64,000 nucleotides of DNA from Chloroflexota bacterium (lineage in GTDB: Bacteria > Chloroflexota > UBA11872): assembly GCA_022824495.1 (NCBI GenBank), contig JAJDZU010000010.1, forward strand, positions 57,811 to 121,810, written 5' to 3'. Below the pieces are notes generated by a model that was not told the origin of the DNA, did no database searches, and was given only the letters and a program-made list of their open reading frames with translations. The translations under genes and the position numbers were made by a program. Shown here piece after piece: positions 53,682-63,510 of the stretch; positions within the stretch are counted from its first letter, which is position 1, and each line of letters begins with the position of its first letter.

Positions 53682-54098
53682 GTGGTGGAAGGCATCCGCC
53701 TCTTTAACAGGCGGGAGTTCTTTGAGCAGCACGAGGCGCTGGAAGAGGCGTGGCTGGCGGAGCCGGGGCCGGTGCGGGACTTGTACCGGGGAATCCTGCA
53801 GATCGGAGTCGGGTTCTACCACCTGGAGCGGCAGAACTTCCGCGGCGCGCGGAACCTGCTGACCTACGGGATGGATCGGCTGGCGCCGTTTGAGCCGGCC
53901 TGCCGGGGCGTGGACGTGCGGAGTCTGCGGGCGGCGGCGCTGCGATGCCACGACGAGTTGGAGCGGTTGGGCCGGGAGCGCATCGCGGACTTCGACATGG
54001 ACCTCATTCCGCAAGTGCGGGTTGACGAGTCGGTCCAAGTTGCATCCGGGCAGGGCGGGTCGCAGACTTCGGCTGCGTCAACAGATTCGAACGGCTAG
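53682..54098 (+). CDS. DUF309 family protein
   Basis: The core VEGIRLFNRREFFEQHEALEEAWLAEPGPVRDLYRGILQIGVGFYHLERQNFRGARNLLTYGMDRL is the DUF309 signature, with the conserved FFEQHEALEEAW and GxLQIGVGFYH motifs. It is a small all-helical protein of unknown function, possibly metal-binding. The start is uncertain: I use GTG at 53682 (138 residues). The frame is open further upstream to 53472 but passes through a repeat. It ends 6 bp before the Gfo/Idh gene, so the two are probably co-transcribed. Confidence 0.78.
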   Translation: MVEGIRLFNRREFFEQHEALEEAWLAEPGPVRDLYRGILQIGVGFYHLERQNFRGARNLLTYGMDRLAPFEPACRGVDVRSLRAAALRCHDELERLGRERIADFDMDLIPQVRVDESVQVASGQGGSQTSAASTDSNG

Positions 54099-54104
54099 CC
54101 GCCC

Positions 54105-55160
54105 ATGCCCAAGCAGTTGCGCGTCGGAATCGCCGGGATCCGTCACAGCCACACGCCCACGCTGGTCCGGCAATGGGGCGAGATCGAGGACGCCGAGGTG
54201 GTGGCGGCGGCCGACAGCTTCCCCAGCGCGCGAGCGTTGGCGAGCGACGAGTGGGGCATCCCGTCGATCTACGAGACCTGGGACGCGATGTTCGACGCCG
54301 AGGACCTGGACGTGGTCACGTCCACCCTGCCCAACACCCAGCACGCCGACATTGTGGACGCCTGCGCGGCACGGGGGCTGCCGGTACTGATCGAGAAGCC
54401 GATGGCGAGTTCATTGGCGGACGCGGACCGCATGGTTAAGGCGGCCGAGTCCGCCGGGATTCCGGCGCTGATCAACTGGCCGACGCTGGGGCAAACGGCG
54501 TTCGAGACCGGCGCGAAGCTTGTGGCCGATGGCGCGATCGGGACGCCCAGGCAGTACGTCTTTCGGGGCGGGAATCCCATCGCCACCCGGAAGGCGGAAC
54601 AGCCCGACTGGTTCCAGTGGCTGTTTGACGCGGCGCAGGGCGGTGGGTCGTGGATCGACTACGCGGGCTACGGCGCGGCGCCGTGCCTGCTGTGGATGGG
54701 GCGGCCGCGCCGGCTGGCGGCGCGGGACGCGTCCGTTACCGAGCGAAACGCGCGGGCGGACGAGAGCGCCGCCGCGGTGCTGGAGTTTCCGCGCGGCCTG
54801 GGCCTCATCCAGACCTCGCACGTGCAGGTGGGATACCCGGGACCGCAGGGAACGATGTTGCACGTCGAAGTGAGCGGCGAGACGGGCGTGCTGGTTTTGA
54901 CGCCGGGCGCGGACGGCGTTGAGTTGCGCATCTACGACGGCGACAAGCGGCGCGCGGGTGAACTGATCGAGTCGCCGCCCCCGGCACCCGAGCGGCGCAG
55001 CGGGGTGGCCTACTTTGCGCACTGCGTCCGCGAGGGTGCGCCGGTCGACGGTCGCGGGAGCTTCCGGTTCAACCGGGAGGTGGTGGCCATCATCGACGCG
55101 GGCGTGCGCGCATTGACCACCGGCGCCTCGGTGGGCGTGCCGCCGGCGCTGGACGGATAG
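54105..55160 (+). CDS. Gfo/Idh/MocA-family oxidoreductase
   Basis: The 351-residue protein has the Rossmann start LRVGIAGIRHSHTPTLVRQWGEI, the IEKPMASSLADADRMV motif with the catalytic-type lysine and a C-terminal substrate domain (WIDYAGYGAAPCLLWMGRPRR). The usual catalytic histidine in the C-terminal EKGxHxxD-like segment appears replaced by a YAGYGA context, so the chemistry may differ. It is followed by an SDR dehydrogenase after 11 bp, indicating an operon for a polyol or sugar acid. Confidence 0.83.
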   Translation: MPKQLRVGIAGIRHSHTPTLVRQWGEIEDAEVVAAADSFPSARALASDEWGIPSIYETWDAMFDAEDLDVVTSTLPNTQHADIVDACAARGLPVLIEKPMASSLADADRMVKAAESAGIPALINWPTLGQTAFETGAKLVADGAIGTPRQYVFRGGNPIATRKAEQPDWFQWLFDAAQGGGSWIDYAGYGAAPCLLWMGRPRRLAARDASVTERNARADESAAAVLEFPRGLGLIQTSHVQVGYPGPQGTMLHVEVSGETGVLVLTPGADGVELRIYDGDKRRAGELIESPPPAPERRSGVAYFAHCVREGAPVDGRGSFRFNREVVAIIDAGVRALTTGASVGVPPALDG

Positions 55161-55171
55161 CCGGCGCGCCG

Positions 55172-55939
55172 ATGACGAAAGCCGTTGCGATCACCGGCGC
55201 GGGCCGAGGCATCGGCCGGGCCACGGCCCTGCGGATGGCGGCCGACGGGTGGGCCGTGGCCGTATCCGACGTGGACGGCGACTCGGCGGCGACCGTGGCC
55301 GAAGAGATTCAGAGTGGCGGCGGAACGGCTGTGTCAGCCCAACTGGACGTGACCGATCACGCCGCGGTTCGCGCGTGGGTCTACGAGGTCGACGACGAGC
55401 TTGGCGGACTGACGGGGGCCGTGGCCAACGCCGGGATCATGCGGGTGCAGAACTTCCTGGACCTGACACCCGAGATCTGGCGCCAGGTCATGTCGGTCAA
55501 CCTGGACGGCACGTTCCACTTCGTGCATCCGGTGGCCGAGCGGATGGCCGAACGCAAGCAGGGCAGCATTGTCATCATCGCCTCGGCCTCCTCGCGCCTG
55601 CCCTCGTTCGCGACCAACGTCTACAACACCAGCAAGACGGCCCTGCACGGGCTGACGCGGGTAATGGCCATGGAACTGGGCCCGCTAAATGTTCGGGTCA
55701 ACGCCGTGAGCCCGGGCGTCGTGGACACGCCGATGTGGGAGTACATCGACCGCGAGCGAGCCCGGTTGCTGGGCAAACAGCCTGGGGAAGTCATCGCCGA
55801 GGCAATTTCCCGGATTCCGCTGGGTCGCGTGGAGACGCCCGAGGACGTAGCCGGGTTCGTGGCCTACCTGCTGTCGGATGCGTCGGACTACATGACCGGC
55901 CAGAACATCAGCTACGACGGCGGATTCGTGATGCCGTAG
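55172..55939 (+). CDS. short-chain dehydrogenase/reductase
   Basis: A classical 255-residue SDR: TGAGRGIGRATALRMAADGWAVAVSDVD for NAD(P), with an aspartate after the second strand favouring NAD. It continues with VANAGIM, the catalytic serine in IVIIASASSRLPS, YNTSKTALHGL for the Tyr/Lys pair and VNAVSPGVVDTPM. The C-terminus GQNISYDGGFVMP is typical. It oxidises an alcohol or reduces a ketone of unknown identity. The ATG at 55172 is the second gene of the Gfo/Idh operon. Confidence 0.92.
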   Translation: MTKAVAITGAGRGIGRATALRMAADGWAVAVSDVDGDSAATVAEEIQSGGGTAVSAQLDVTDHAAVRAWVYEVDDELGGLTGAVANAGIMRVQNFLDLTPEIWRQVMSVNLDGTFHFVHPVAERMAERKQGSIVIIASASSRLPSFATNVYNTSKTALHGLTRVMAMELGPLNVRVNAVSPGVVDTPMWEYIDRERARLLGKQPGEVIAEAISRIPLGRVETPEDVAGFVAYLLSDASDYMTGQNISYDGGFVMP

Positions 55940-55991
55940 GCATCTCGAAGAACCTGCCGACGCTTCCTGAGCCGTTGATATACTCGACAAG

Positions 55992-56010
55992 GCCTCCGCT
56001 ACAAGGAGGC
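55992..56010 (+). promoter_or_regulatory. hairpin in the rpsA leader with upstream -10-like box
   Basis: GCCTCC pairs with GGAGGC across a 7-nt loop about 40 bp before rpsA. A -10-like TATACT lies at 55979-55984, so the hairpin would be near the 5' end of the transcript. A -35 is not convincing. The stem hides AAGGAGG, which resembles a Shine-Dalgarno but is too far from the start; it may serve autoregulation, as known for S1 in other bacteria. Confidence 0.4.
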
Positions 56011-56044
56011 GGCGTATTCCCCAAAATTTGAAAGGCCCTTCCGC

Positions 56045-57562
56045 TTGAGTGTGACGCACGACGCCGCGGCGCCAGCCGATGTCTCGGTTGCCGAACCCGA
56101 GCCAATCGAAGAACTGGAGTCGATGGAAGACCTGCTCAACGAGCCAGGCGGCGCGATGCAAGGGATATCCCGAGGCGACGTGATCGAGGGCCTGGTCGTT
56201 GGGGTCGATCCCGATGAACTGTTGATCGACATTGGATTGAAGTCCGAGGGCGTGGTTCCGCAACGCGAGTTGTGGGACTCCCGATCCGAGGAGCCGAAGC
56301 CGGAGTTCAGCGTTGGCGATATTGCCTTCGTGTACGTGGTACGTCCCGAAGGCGACGGGCCGGCGGTGCTCTCGGTTCGCCGGGCGGCGCAAGAGAAAGT
56401 CTGGCGCGCCACCGAGGAACTCTTCGAGAACGGCACGATCATCGAGTCCACCGTCCAGGAATACAACAAGGGCGGCGTGCTGGTGGACGTGGGGCCGCGC
56501 GGCTTCGTGCCGCTGTCGCAGCTCACCAGCCTGCGGCGCGGGCCGGCGGATGAGACGGAAGAAGAACTCAACGCGAAGCTGTCGGAACTGGTCGAGAAAC
56601 AGATCTACGTCAAGATCATCGAGCTCGACCGGCGGCGCAATCGCCTGATCCTGTCGGAGCGGGTCGCCGAGCGCGAAATGCGCGCGCAGCGGCGCGAAGT
56701 GCTACTGGACGAGTTGCAGGTCGGCCAGGTCCGCAAGGGCATCGTCAGCAACATCTGCAGCTTCGGCGCCTTCATCGACCTGGGCGGCGCCGACGGGCTG
56801 GCCCACATTTCCGAGCTTTCGTGGAGCCGGGTGGAGAGTCCCGAGGAAATCCTGCGTCCGGGCGAGGAAGTCGACGTCTACGTACTGGCCCTGGACCGGG
56901 TGGACAAGAAGATCGCGCTGAGCATGCGCCGCGCCACCACCGACCCCTGGGCCGACCTGACCTCGCGCTTCCAGGAGCATGAAGTGGTCCCCGGCACTGT
57001 CACCAAGCTCGCGCCGTTCGGGGCGTTCATTCGCCTGGCGGATGGCGTAGAGGGCCTGGCGCACTCGTCGGACCTGGGCAACGCCGCACTGCACATGGTC
57101 AACGAAGGCGACATCGGGCAATTCCGCATCCTGAGTATCGACGCGCAGCGGCGCCGTATCCGGTTGACGCCGGTTGAGATCTACCCGCCGCCGGACGAGG
57201 ACTACATCGACGAGGAATTCGAAGGTGAACTTGCCGCGGTGGCGGAGAGTCCCGACGCAGTCGGCGCCGAGGAACTGGACGACATGGACACCGTGGTCGC
57301 CGAGGATTCCGACAGCGCGGACGCAGTTGTCGCCGAGGATTCGGACGGCGCAGATACTGTTGTCGCTGAGGACTTCGACGACACAGACGCCGTTGTTGCC
57401 GAGGATTCCGAAGAAGCAGACGCTGTTGTCGCTGAGGCCTCCGACGACGCAGACGCCGTCGTCGCCGAGGATTCCGACGAAGCGGATGCGGTAATCGATA
57501 CGGAATCCCACGACGTGGATGCCACAATAGAGGCGAGCGACGAGACCAAGAGCGGTTCGTAA
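56045..57562 (+). CDS. rpsA: 30S ribosomal protein S1 with acidic repeat tail
   Basis: The protein of about 505 residues has four S1 (OB-fold) domains: GDVIEGLVVGVDPDELLIDIGLKSEGVVPQREL (about 38), GTIIESTVQEYNKGGVLVDVGPRGFVPLSQL (about 126), GQVRKGIVSNICSFGAFIDLGGADGLAHISELSW (about 225) and EVVPGTVTKLAPFGAFIRLADGVEGLAHSSDL (about 315). It binds mRNA and aids initiation. The start is a TTG at 56045 or GTG at 56051; no strong ribosome-binding site is seen. The C-terminal tail, residues 415-491, is a run of seven 11-residue acidic repeats of the type DADAVVAEDSD, followed by DATIEASDETKSGS. Confidence 0.88.
   Translation: MSVTHDAAAPADVSVAEPEPIEELESMEDLLNEPGGAMQGISRGDVIEGLVVGVDPDELLIDIGLKSEGVVPQRELWDSRSEEPKPEFSVGDIAFVYVVRPEGDGPAVLSVRRAAQEKVWRATEELFENGTIIESTVQEYNKGGVLVDVGPRGFVPLSQLTSLRRGPADETEEELNAKLSELVEKQIYVKIIELDRRRNRLILSERVAEREMRAQRREVLLDELQVGQVRKGIVSNICSFGAFIDLGGADGLAHISELSWSRVESPEEILRPGEEVDVYVLALDRVDKKIALSMRRATTDPWADLTSRFQEHEVVPGTVTKLAPFGAFIRLADGVEGLAHSSDLGNAALHMVNEGDIGQFRILSIDAQRRRIRLTPVEIYPPPDEDYIDEEFEGELAAVAESPDAVGAEELDDMDTVVAEDSDSADAVVAEDSDGADTVVAEDFDDTDAVVAEDSEEADAVVAEASDDADAVVAEDSDEADAVIDTESHDVDATIEASDETKSGS
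57287..57517 (+). repeat. 33-bp in-frame tandem repeats in rpsA (seven units)
   Basis: Seven consecutive 33-bp units encode 11-residue blocks such as DTVVAEDSDSA, DAVVAEDSDGA, DTVVAEDFDDT, DAVVAEDSEEA, DAVVAEASDDA, DAVVAEDSDEA and DAVIDTESHDV. Synonymous and non-synonymous changes are spread across the units, so they are not fresh copies. Since the unit is a multiple of three, expansion keeps the frame. Confidence 0.85.
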
Positions 57563-57591
57563 GCTCTGGGTCGCCGCCACCGGAGGTTGCC

Positions 57592-60060
57592 GTGAACGAC
57601 AGGCTCGATAAGTTCACGGAGCGCGCCAAGAAGGTTCTGGTCTACGCGCAGGACGAGGCGACGCGCTTTAACCACAACTACATTGGGACCGAGCACCTGC
57701 TGCTGGGGTTGGTGCGCGAGGGCGAAGGCATCGCGGCGCAGGTGCTCAAGAACCTGGGTGTGGAGTTGAACAAGGTTCGCAGCGCCGTCGAGTTCATCAT
57801 CGGCCGCGGCGAGCGCATGGTGGTTGGCGACATCACGCTGACGCCGCGGGCCAAGCGCGTAATCGAACTGTCAATCGAAGAAGCCCGGCGCCTCGGTCAC
57901 AACTATATCGGCACCGAGCACCTGCTGCTGGGCCTGGTGCGCGAGGGCGAAGGCATCGCCGCCGGCGTGTTGGAAAGCCTGGGCGTGAACCTGGAGAAGG
58001 TGCGCTCGCAGGTCGTACAGGTCGTCAGCCAGAGCCAGGGCGAGCGCCCGCGCGAGGCGGCAACCACCGCCCCTTCCAAGCGTTCGTCCAAAACGCCGGT
58101 CGTGGACCAGATGGGCATCGACCTCACGGCCGCCGCCCGCGCCGACAAGCTGGACCCGGTAATCGGCCGGCACGACGAAGTCGAGCGGGTGATCCAGATT
58201 CTGAGCCGCCGCACCAAGAACAACCCGGCCCTGATCGGCGAACCCGGCGTGGGCAAGACGGCCATCGTTGAGGGCCTGGCCCAGCGCATCGTCGAGGGCG
58301 AAGTTCCCGACTCGCTGCGCGACCGCCGCGTGCTGACACTGGACATGGGCACGCTGGTGGCCGGCACCAAGTACCGCGGCGAGTTCGAGGAACGCCTGAA
58401 GAAGGTCATCGACGAAATCAAAGGCTCCACCGACTCGGTGCTGTTCATCGACGAGTTGCACACGGTGGTGGGCGCCGGCGCCGCGGAAGGCGCGGTGGAC
58501 GCCGCCAACATCCTCAAGCCGTCGCTGGCCCGCGGCGAGTTGCAAGTCATCGGCGCAACCACGCTGGACGAATACCGCAAGTACATCGAGCGCGACGCCG
58601 CCCTGGAACGCCGCTTCCAGCCGGTGATGGTGCAGGAACCGTCGATCGAGGAAACCGTGGACATCCTGCGCGGCGTGCGCGGCCGCTACGCCGACCACCA
58701 CAACGTGGAGATCACGGACGACGCCCTGGTCGCGGCTTCCGAGCTGGCCGGCCGCTACGTCACCGACCGGTTCCTGCCGGACAAGGCGATCGACGTGATG
58801 GACGAGGCGGCGGCTCGCGTGAAGATCCGCTACGGCATGCCGCCCAAGGGGCTGCGCGAACTCGAGTCCCGCGCGGACCAGGTGGCCGCGGAGAAGTCCA
58901 AGGCCATCGACGCGGAAGACTTCGAAGCCGCCAACCAGTTGCGGCAGGAAGAAGAGCAGCTTCGCGGCAAGGCCAATGCCCTGCGCGAGGAATGGACCAA
59001 GTCCAACGAAGGCCAGTCGCCGCGCGTGACCGAAGAGGAAGTCGGGCAGGTTGTGTCCATGTGGACCGGCATTCCCGTCACGCGCATCCGCGAGGAAGAG
59101 TCCGAGCGGCTGCTGCACATGGAAGACGAACTGGCGCGCCGAGTGGTGAGTCAGAAGGAAGCCATCGAGTCAATCTCGCGCGCCGTACGCCGCGCGCGGG
59201 CCGGGTTGAAGGACCCCCAGCGCCCGATCGGCGCGTTCATGTTCCTTGGCCCCACCGGCGTCGGGAAGACGCTGCTGGCGCGGGCCTTGGCCGACTTCAT
59301 GTTCGGCAGCGAGGACTCGCTGATTCGCATCGACATGTCGGAATACATGGAGCGGCACGCCGTGTCGCGGCTGGTCGGCGCGCCGCCGGGCTACGTGGGC
59401 TACGAGGAAGGCGGCCAGCTGACCGAGGCCGTGCGCCGCCGCTCCTATGCGGTGATCCTGCTGGACGAGATCGAGAAGGCCCACCCCGAGGTGTTCAACA
59501 TCCTGTTGCAACTGATGGACGACGGCAGATTGACCGACGCCAAGGGGCGGTCGGTGGACTTCCGCAACACCATCGTGATCATGACCTCCAACGTGGGCGC
59601 GCAGCACATCAAGCGCAACGCCACGCTGGGCTTCCACAGCGAGGATGCGTCCACCGAGGACACCTATTACCGCAACATGCGCTCCAAGGTGCTCAACGAG
59701 TTGAAGAAGGTCTTCCGGCCCGAATTCCTCAACCGGGTGGACGCCAGCGTGGTGTTCCACGCGCTGACCCGCGCCGACGTGGCCGACATCGTGGACCTGG
59801 AACTGGCGCGCGTGCGGCTGCAACTCAGCGAGCACGACCTGGAACTGGAAGTCACTACAGAAGCCAAGATTCTGCTGGCGGAACAGGGTTACGACCCCGA
59901 CTTCGGCGCGCGTCCGCTGCGGCGCGTGATCCAGAACCTGATCGAGGACCCGCTGGCTGAAGAGCTGTTGCGCGGCGCCTTCGAGCCGGGCGCGCAGGTG
60001 ATCGTGGACAGGGATGGCGACGACGTCGCCATCACATCGCGAGAGCCGGTCGAAGCCTAG
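57592..60060 (+). CDS. clpC: ATP-dependent Clp protease ATP-binding subunit ClpC
   Basis: The 822-residue protein shows the ClpC layout: duplicated N-terminal domain ([16 protein letters not shown] [33 protein letters not shown] twice), first AAA+ module with Walker [10 protein letters not shown] and Walker [10 protein letters not shown], an UVR-type middle region ([31 protein letters not shown]) and a second AAA+ module with [20 protein letters not shown] and [11 protein letters not shown]. It unfolds proteins for ClpP. GTG at 57592 is 29 bp after rpsA. Presence of the UVR region identifies ClpC rather than ClpB. Confidence 0.95.
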   Translation: MNDRLDKFTERAKKVLVYAQDEATRFNHNYIGTEHLLLGLVREGEGIAAQVLKNLGVELNKVRSAVEFIIGRGERMVVGDITLTPRAKRVIELSIEEARRLGHNYIGTEHLLLGLVREGEGIAAGVLESLGVNLEKVRSQVVQVVSQSQGERPREAATTAPSKRSSKTPVVDQMGIDLTAAARADKLDPVIGRHDEVERVIQILSRRTKNNPALIGEPGVGKTAIVEGLAQRIVEGEVPDSLRDRRVLTLDMGTLVAGTKYRGEFEERLKKVIDEIKGSTDSVLFIDELHTVVGAGAAEGAVDAANILKPSLARGELQVIGATTLDEYRKYIERDAALERRFQPVMVQEPSIEETVDILRGVRGRYADHHNVEITDDALVAASELAGRYVTDRFLPDKAIDVMDEAAARVKIRYGMPPKGLRELESRADQVAAEKSKAIDAEDFEAANQLRQEEEQLRGKANALREEWTKSNEGQSPRVTEEEVGQVVSMWTGIPVTRIREEESERLLHMEDELARRVVSQKEAIESISRAVRRARAGLKDPQRPIGAFMFLGPTGVGKTLLARALADFMFGSEDSLIRIDMSEYMERHAVSRLVGAPPGYVGYEEGGQLTEAVRRRSYAVILLDEIEKAHPEVFNILLQLMDDGRLTDAKGRSVDFRNTIVIMTSNVGAQHIKRNATLGFHSEDASTEDTYYRNMRSKVLNELKKVFRPEFLNRVDASVVFHALTRADVADIVDLELARVRLQLSEHDLELEVTTEAKILLAEQGYDPDFGARPLRRVIQNLIEDPLAEELLRGAFEPGAQVIVDRDGDDVAITSREPVEA

Positions 60061-60211
60061 TCTCCGGGTCTTTCCGCAAGAACGAGCCTGATGCTCGCGT
60101 TAGTGGCGGACCGCTCGGCCGCCCTGATCTCTTAGAGTCGTTTACGCGATCGACTCAGGGTTGACCGACATGCGGATGTGGTTCGCCTGGCTTCCGCGCT
60201 CCTCGCAGCCT

Positions 60212-60712
60212 CTAACGTGCGGGGCGGGCTGTTTCGGCGTCTCGCCGGGACTTGTGGCTTAGTCCCAGCGTCGTCATCCAGAGTGTCACGCCGACGGGAA
60301 CCAGGGCCCCGGCGGCGGGCACCGGCACGTGGCCGACGGAACCGTTGGCTACCGTCCAGACGCGGTCCACGACCGACATCTCTCCCCAGCGGTCTGAGTA
60401 GTCCTGGTCAATAACGGCCGTTTCGTAGTTGTGGTCGAAGTGCCGCCAGGCGCCGAGCAGAGCGCACAGCAAGACGAGCACGGCGACTACACGAGCGATC
60501 CGAACCGTCGCCCGAGACGTGCGAAGCACGAGCGTCGCCAGGGCCAGGCCGCTCAATATCACGGCTGCCCACGGCACCAACTGCCAGAAGTCTCCCCAGT
60601 GCCGTTCGTAAGCGAGCGCAACGGCGACGCTCAGGATGCTGATAACGACGAGCAACGCCATGGCGCCCCGCAGCGTCCCGGCTACTCCCTCACCGGCGAA
60701 GGATCGAATCAC
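60212..60712 (-). CDS. membrane protein of unknown function
   Basis: The 166-residue frame has about four TM segments: GAMALLVVISILSVAVALAY, WQLVPWAAVILSGLALATLVL, ARVVAVLVLLCALLGAW and VPAAGALVPVGVTLWMTTLGL. A hydrophilic loop (RHFDHNYETAVIDQDYSDRWGEMSVVDRVWTVANGSVGHVP) lies between the third and fourth. The GTG start at 60712 overlaps the stop of the upstream lipoprotein gene by 4 bp (GTGA), so both are co-translated. No family recognised. Confidence 0.6.
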   Translation of the reverse strand: MIRSFAGEGVAGTLRGAMALLVVISILSVAVALAYERHWGDFWQLVPWAAVILSGLALATLVLRTSRATVRIARVVAVLVLLCALLGAWRHFDHNYETAVIDQDYSDRWGEMSVVDRVWTVANGSVGHVPVPAAGALVPVGVTLWMTTLGLSHKSRRDAETARPAR

Positions 60713-61068
60713 GGAAGCTTGAGTAGCCCGATAATCGTCTCCACGACATCGGGCGCGGCGTTGTGCTCCTCGAGCCCCCGCCGAAGCTTCGCAAACTCCG
60801 GGTCGTCGGCCGGGAACGGGCGGTGGTGCTCAATGTCGTGAGCCCACGCCCCGGGATTGCTGATCCCGGCCGCTGCCAGCGCCGCCTCCAACTCCTCGAC
60901 GGTGGCGTTGTTGGCAGAGATCTTGCCGGCGGTGGCGGCATCGCCCGCGGCTGGCGTTGCCGGGGATGTTGCGCCGGTCGTGGAATCGCCGGAGTCCTCG
61001 CCGCACCCGGCGATAGCCAGGGCAAGGGTGAGCGCAAGCAACAGTGCAACGAGCTTGAGAATCCTCAT
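60709..61068 (-). CDS. small lipoprotein with helix-hairpin-helix-like tail
   Basis: About 119 residues: signal peptide MRILKLVALLLALTLALAIAGC with the lipobox IAGC, a Ser/Thr/Ala-rich linker, and a C-terminal region NATVEELEAALAAAGISNPGAWAHDIEHHRPFPADDPEFAKLRRGLEEHNAAPDVVETIIGLLKLP that resembles a helix-hairpin-helix-like fold. The ATG at 61068 follows GGAGGC. Its stop overlaps the start of the membrane protein at 60212-60712, so the two probably act together at the membrane. Confidence 0.7.
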   Translation of the reverse strand: MRILKLVALLLALTLALAIAGCGEDSGDSTTGATSPATPAAGDAATAGKISANNATVEELEAALAAAGISNPGAWAHDIEHHRPFPADDPEFAKLRRGLEEHNAAPDVVETIIGLLKLP

Positions 61069-61286
61069 GGGACTGCCTCCGAGACACGACGCTGGGGATC
61101 CGCCCGACCGCCAAACCACCTCCGTCTCGCCCAGAGAGGGTACTTCCATCCCGTTGCTCACAACATTCGCGGAGCCCAAGGTTATACGGGAATCTCGAAT
61201 TGCAGCGCCGGCCGTGGCCTTCGACCCCAGGCCCCGATTCGACCGGCGCTACCATTCGGGGCGCTTGATCCAGGGCTGACATCCCC

Positions 61287-62627
61287 GTGGCCAAACCCCG
61301 TCGCCTCTTCGCCTGTGCCGAGTGTGGCGCGGAGCATCGGCAGTGGATGGGGCAGTGCAGCGTCTGTGGGGCCTGGAATTCGCTGGCCGAGCGGCGGGTG
61401 ACGGAGGGGCCGGGAACTTCGCGCGCGACGCCGCAGGCGGTGGCGCTGGATCAGATCGACACCTCGGCCGACGACCGCCTGCCCTCCGGCATGGGCGAAA
61501 TGGACCGCGTGCTGGGCGGCGGGCTGGTGCGGGGGTCGCTGGTGCTGCTGGCGGGCGATCCGGGTGTGGGCAAGTCGACGCTAGTACTGCGACTGGCGGC
61601 CGAACTGGCGTCGCCGGAGCGCCCGTGCCTGTACGTCGCCGCCGAGGAGTCGGCCGCGCAGATCCGGATGCGCGCGGAGCGCATGGGCATCGGCGGCGAC
61701 GGGCTGTTCGTGTACGCCGAGACGGCCATGGACGGCGCGCTGGCCGAGGCCGAGCGGCTGAAGGCCGGGATGCTGGTGGTGGACTCCATCCAGACGGTGC
61801 GCGCGGACGGGTTGGCCTCGGCGCCGGGCAGCGTCACGCAAGTGCGCGAGTCCACGCTGCGGCTGTTGCAGTACGCCAAGGCTACGAATACGCCGGTGCT
61901 GATCGTCGGTCACGTCACCAAGGAAGGCATGGTGGCCGGGCCGCGAATGCTGGAGCACATCGTGGACGCGGTGCTGTACCTGGAGGGCGACGATCACCAT
62001 GCCCACCGGCTGCTGCGCTCGGTGAAGAACCGCTTCGGTCCAACGTTCGAGGTGGCCGTGTTTGAGATGGACGGGTCGGGGCTGCGTGAGGTCACTAACC
62101 CCTCGGCCATGCTGCTGGCGGGACGGGACGCGACGGCGCCCGGGTCCGCGGTGGCGGTGGCGATGGAGGGCACGCGACCGCTGCTGGTCGAAATCCAGGC
62201 TCTTGTCGCGCCCACGACCTACAGCCAGCCGCGGCGGCTGGCGAACGGGCTTGACCTGAATCGCCTGAACATGCTGCTGGCGGTGCTGGCGCGCCGGGCC
62301 GACGTGGGACTGTCGGCGCACGATGTCTACGTGAACGTGGTGGGCGGGCTGCGGCTGCGCGAGCCGGCCACCGACCTGGCGGTGGCGCTGGCGGTGGCCT
62401 CCAGCCATTGCGGCCAGCCGCTGCGCCTGGGCGCGGCGGCGGTGGGCGAGGTCGGGCTGGCCGGCGAACTGCGCACCGTTCCATCGGCTGCGCAACGCGT
62501 GGACGAAGCGGCGCGGTTGGGATTCACCCGCTGCGTGGTCCCCGCCGGAGCGCAAACCAACGGCAGCCAGACCACGGCCGTACCCGTCGCCAATCTGCGG
62601 CAGGCGTTGGACGCGGCGCTGGCGTGA
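61287..62627 (+). CDS. radA: DNA repair protein RadA
   Basis: The 446-residue protein has the RadA order: N-terminal zinc ribbon (CAECGAEHRQWMGQCSVCGAWN), Walker A GDPGVGKSTLVLRLA, the RadA-specific KNRFGPTFEVAVFEM, and a Lon-protease-like C-terminal domain (LSAHDVYVNVVGGLRLREPATDLAVALAVASSH). It drives branch migration in recombination. The GTG start at 61287 reads VAKPRRLFACAECG. The IspD gene overlaps its last codons by 4 bp. Confidence 0.95.
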   Translation: MAKPRRLFACAECGAEHRQWMGQCSVCGAWNSLAERRVTEGPGTSRATPQAVALDQIDTSADDRLPSGMGEMDRVLGGGLVRGSLVLLAGDPGVGKSTLVLRLAAELASPERPCLYVAAEESAAQIRMRAERMGIGGDGLFVYAETAMDGALAEAERLKAGMLVVDSIQTVRADGLASAPGSVTQVRESTLRLLQYAKATNTPVLIVGHVTKEGMVAGPRMLEHIVDAVLYLEGDDHHAHRLLRSVKNRFGPTFEVAVFEMDGSGLREVTNPSAMLLAGRDATAPGSAVAVAMEGTRPLLVEIQALVAPTTYSQPRRLANGLDLNRLNMLLAVLARRADVGLSAHDVYVNVVGGLRLREPATDLAVALAVASSHCGQPLRLGAAAVGEVGLAGELRTVPSAAQRVDEAARLGFTRCVVPAGAQTNGSQTTAVPVANLRQALDAALA

Positions 62628-63325
62628 GCGCGGACGCGGTGGTGCTTGGCGCAGGATCCAGCGCCCGGATGGGCGGCGCGGACAAGCTGCTGGCGGACCT
62701 GGAGGGGGAGCCGGTGATCGTGTGCAGCCTGCGGGCCTTCGAGAATTGCCCGGGCATCCGATCCGTGGTGGTAACCACTTCTGGCGACAACAAGGCGAGC
62801 ATTCGGGAGGCAATTGAGCAGGCCGGGCTCACCAAGGTGCGAGCCTTCGTGCGGGGCGGCGCGTCGCGGGCCGAGTCCGTGCTGCACGGTCTGCGAGCGC
62901 TCAACGGCGATCCGCCGGACTACGTGGCCGTGCACGATGGGGCGCGTCCGCTGGTCACACCCGCGCTGATCGATGACGGCCTGCGGATGGCGCGGGTTTA
63001 CGGCGCGGCCGTTGCCGGCGTTCCCGCCACGGACACGCTGAAGATCGTTGACCGCGATCGCCTGGTGGTGCGAACGCCGATACGGTCGTCCGTCTGGCAT
63101 GCCCAGACCCCGCAGTTCGCCCGCTTTACGGACCTGCTGGGCGCGCACGAACGGCAGACGGCCATGCTGGACCTCTACACGGACGATGTCTCGGTATTGG
63201 AAGCCGAGGGGCTGCCCGTTCGAGTATTCGAGGGCAGCCGCGAGAATCTGAAGATCACCACCCCGGACGATCTGGATGCGGCGGCCCGCATCCTGCGCCA
63301 GCGTCGGGCGGCCGCCTCGGGGTAG
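62624..63325 (+). CDS. ispD: 2-C-methyl-D-erythritol 4-phosphate cytidylyltransferase
   Basis: The 233-residue protein starts VSADAVVLGAGSSARMGGADKLLADLEGEPVI, the nucleotide-binding IspD signature with the conserved Arg and Lys. It continues FVRGGASRAESVLHGL, VAVHDGARPLVTPALID and VPATDTLKIV. It ends with ENLKITTPDDLDAAARIL, also conserved. It joins CTP and MEP in the MEP pathway. The GTG at 62624 overlaps the radA stop (GTGA), so translation is coupled. No ispF follows in the window. Confidence 0.94.
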   Translation: MSADAVVLGAGSSARMGGADKLLADLEGEPVIVCSLRAFENCPGIRSVVVTTSGDNKASIREAIEQAGLTKVRAFVRGGASRAESVLHGLRALNGDPPDYVAVHDGARPLVTPALIDDGLRMARVYGAAVAGVPATDTLKIVDRDRLVVRTPIRSSVWHAQTPQFARFTDLLGAHERQTAMLDLYTDDVSVLEAEGLPVRVFEGSRENLKITTPDDLDAAARILRQRRAAASG

Positions 63326-63510
63326 TACCGTCGCCAGGCGTCCGCCTCTGCCCCCTTACCGCCCTTCTCGTCTCGACCTCTTTCTCACCACTCTCCTCTT
63401 CACTCTCCGCGTCCGAACGAGGCTCGTACGAGCAACCGCCTCGGGTTTCGCAAAGATGTGTCTCAACGAGACCAACGTCTCCGAAAGAGCCGACGAAAGA
63501 GAATCCGACG
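63326..63510. other. short intergenic region, no features seen
   Basis: The 185 bp between the convergent ispD and Uma2-family genes show no coding, tRNA or clear terminator hairpin. It is pyrimidine-rich at first and slightly AT-richer near 63430-63520. Confidence 0.4.
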
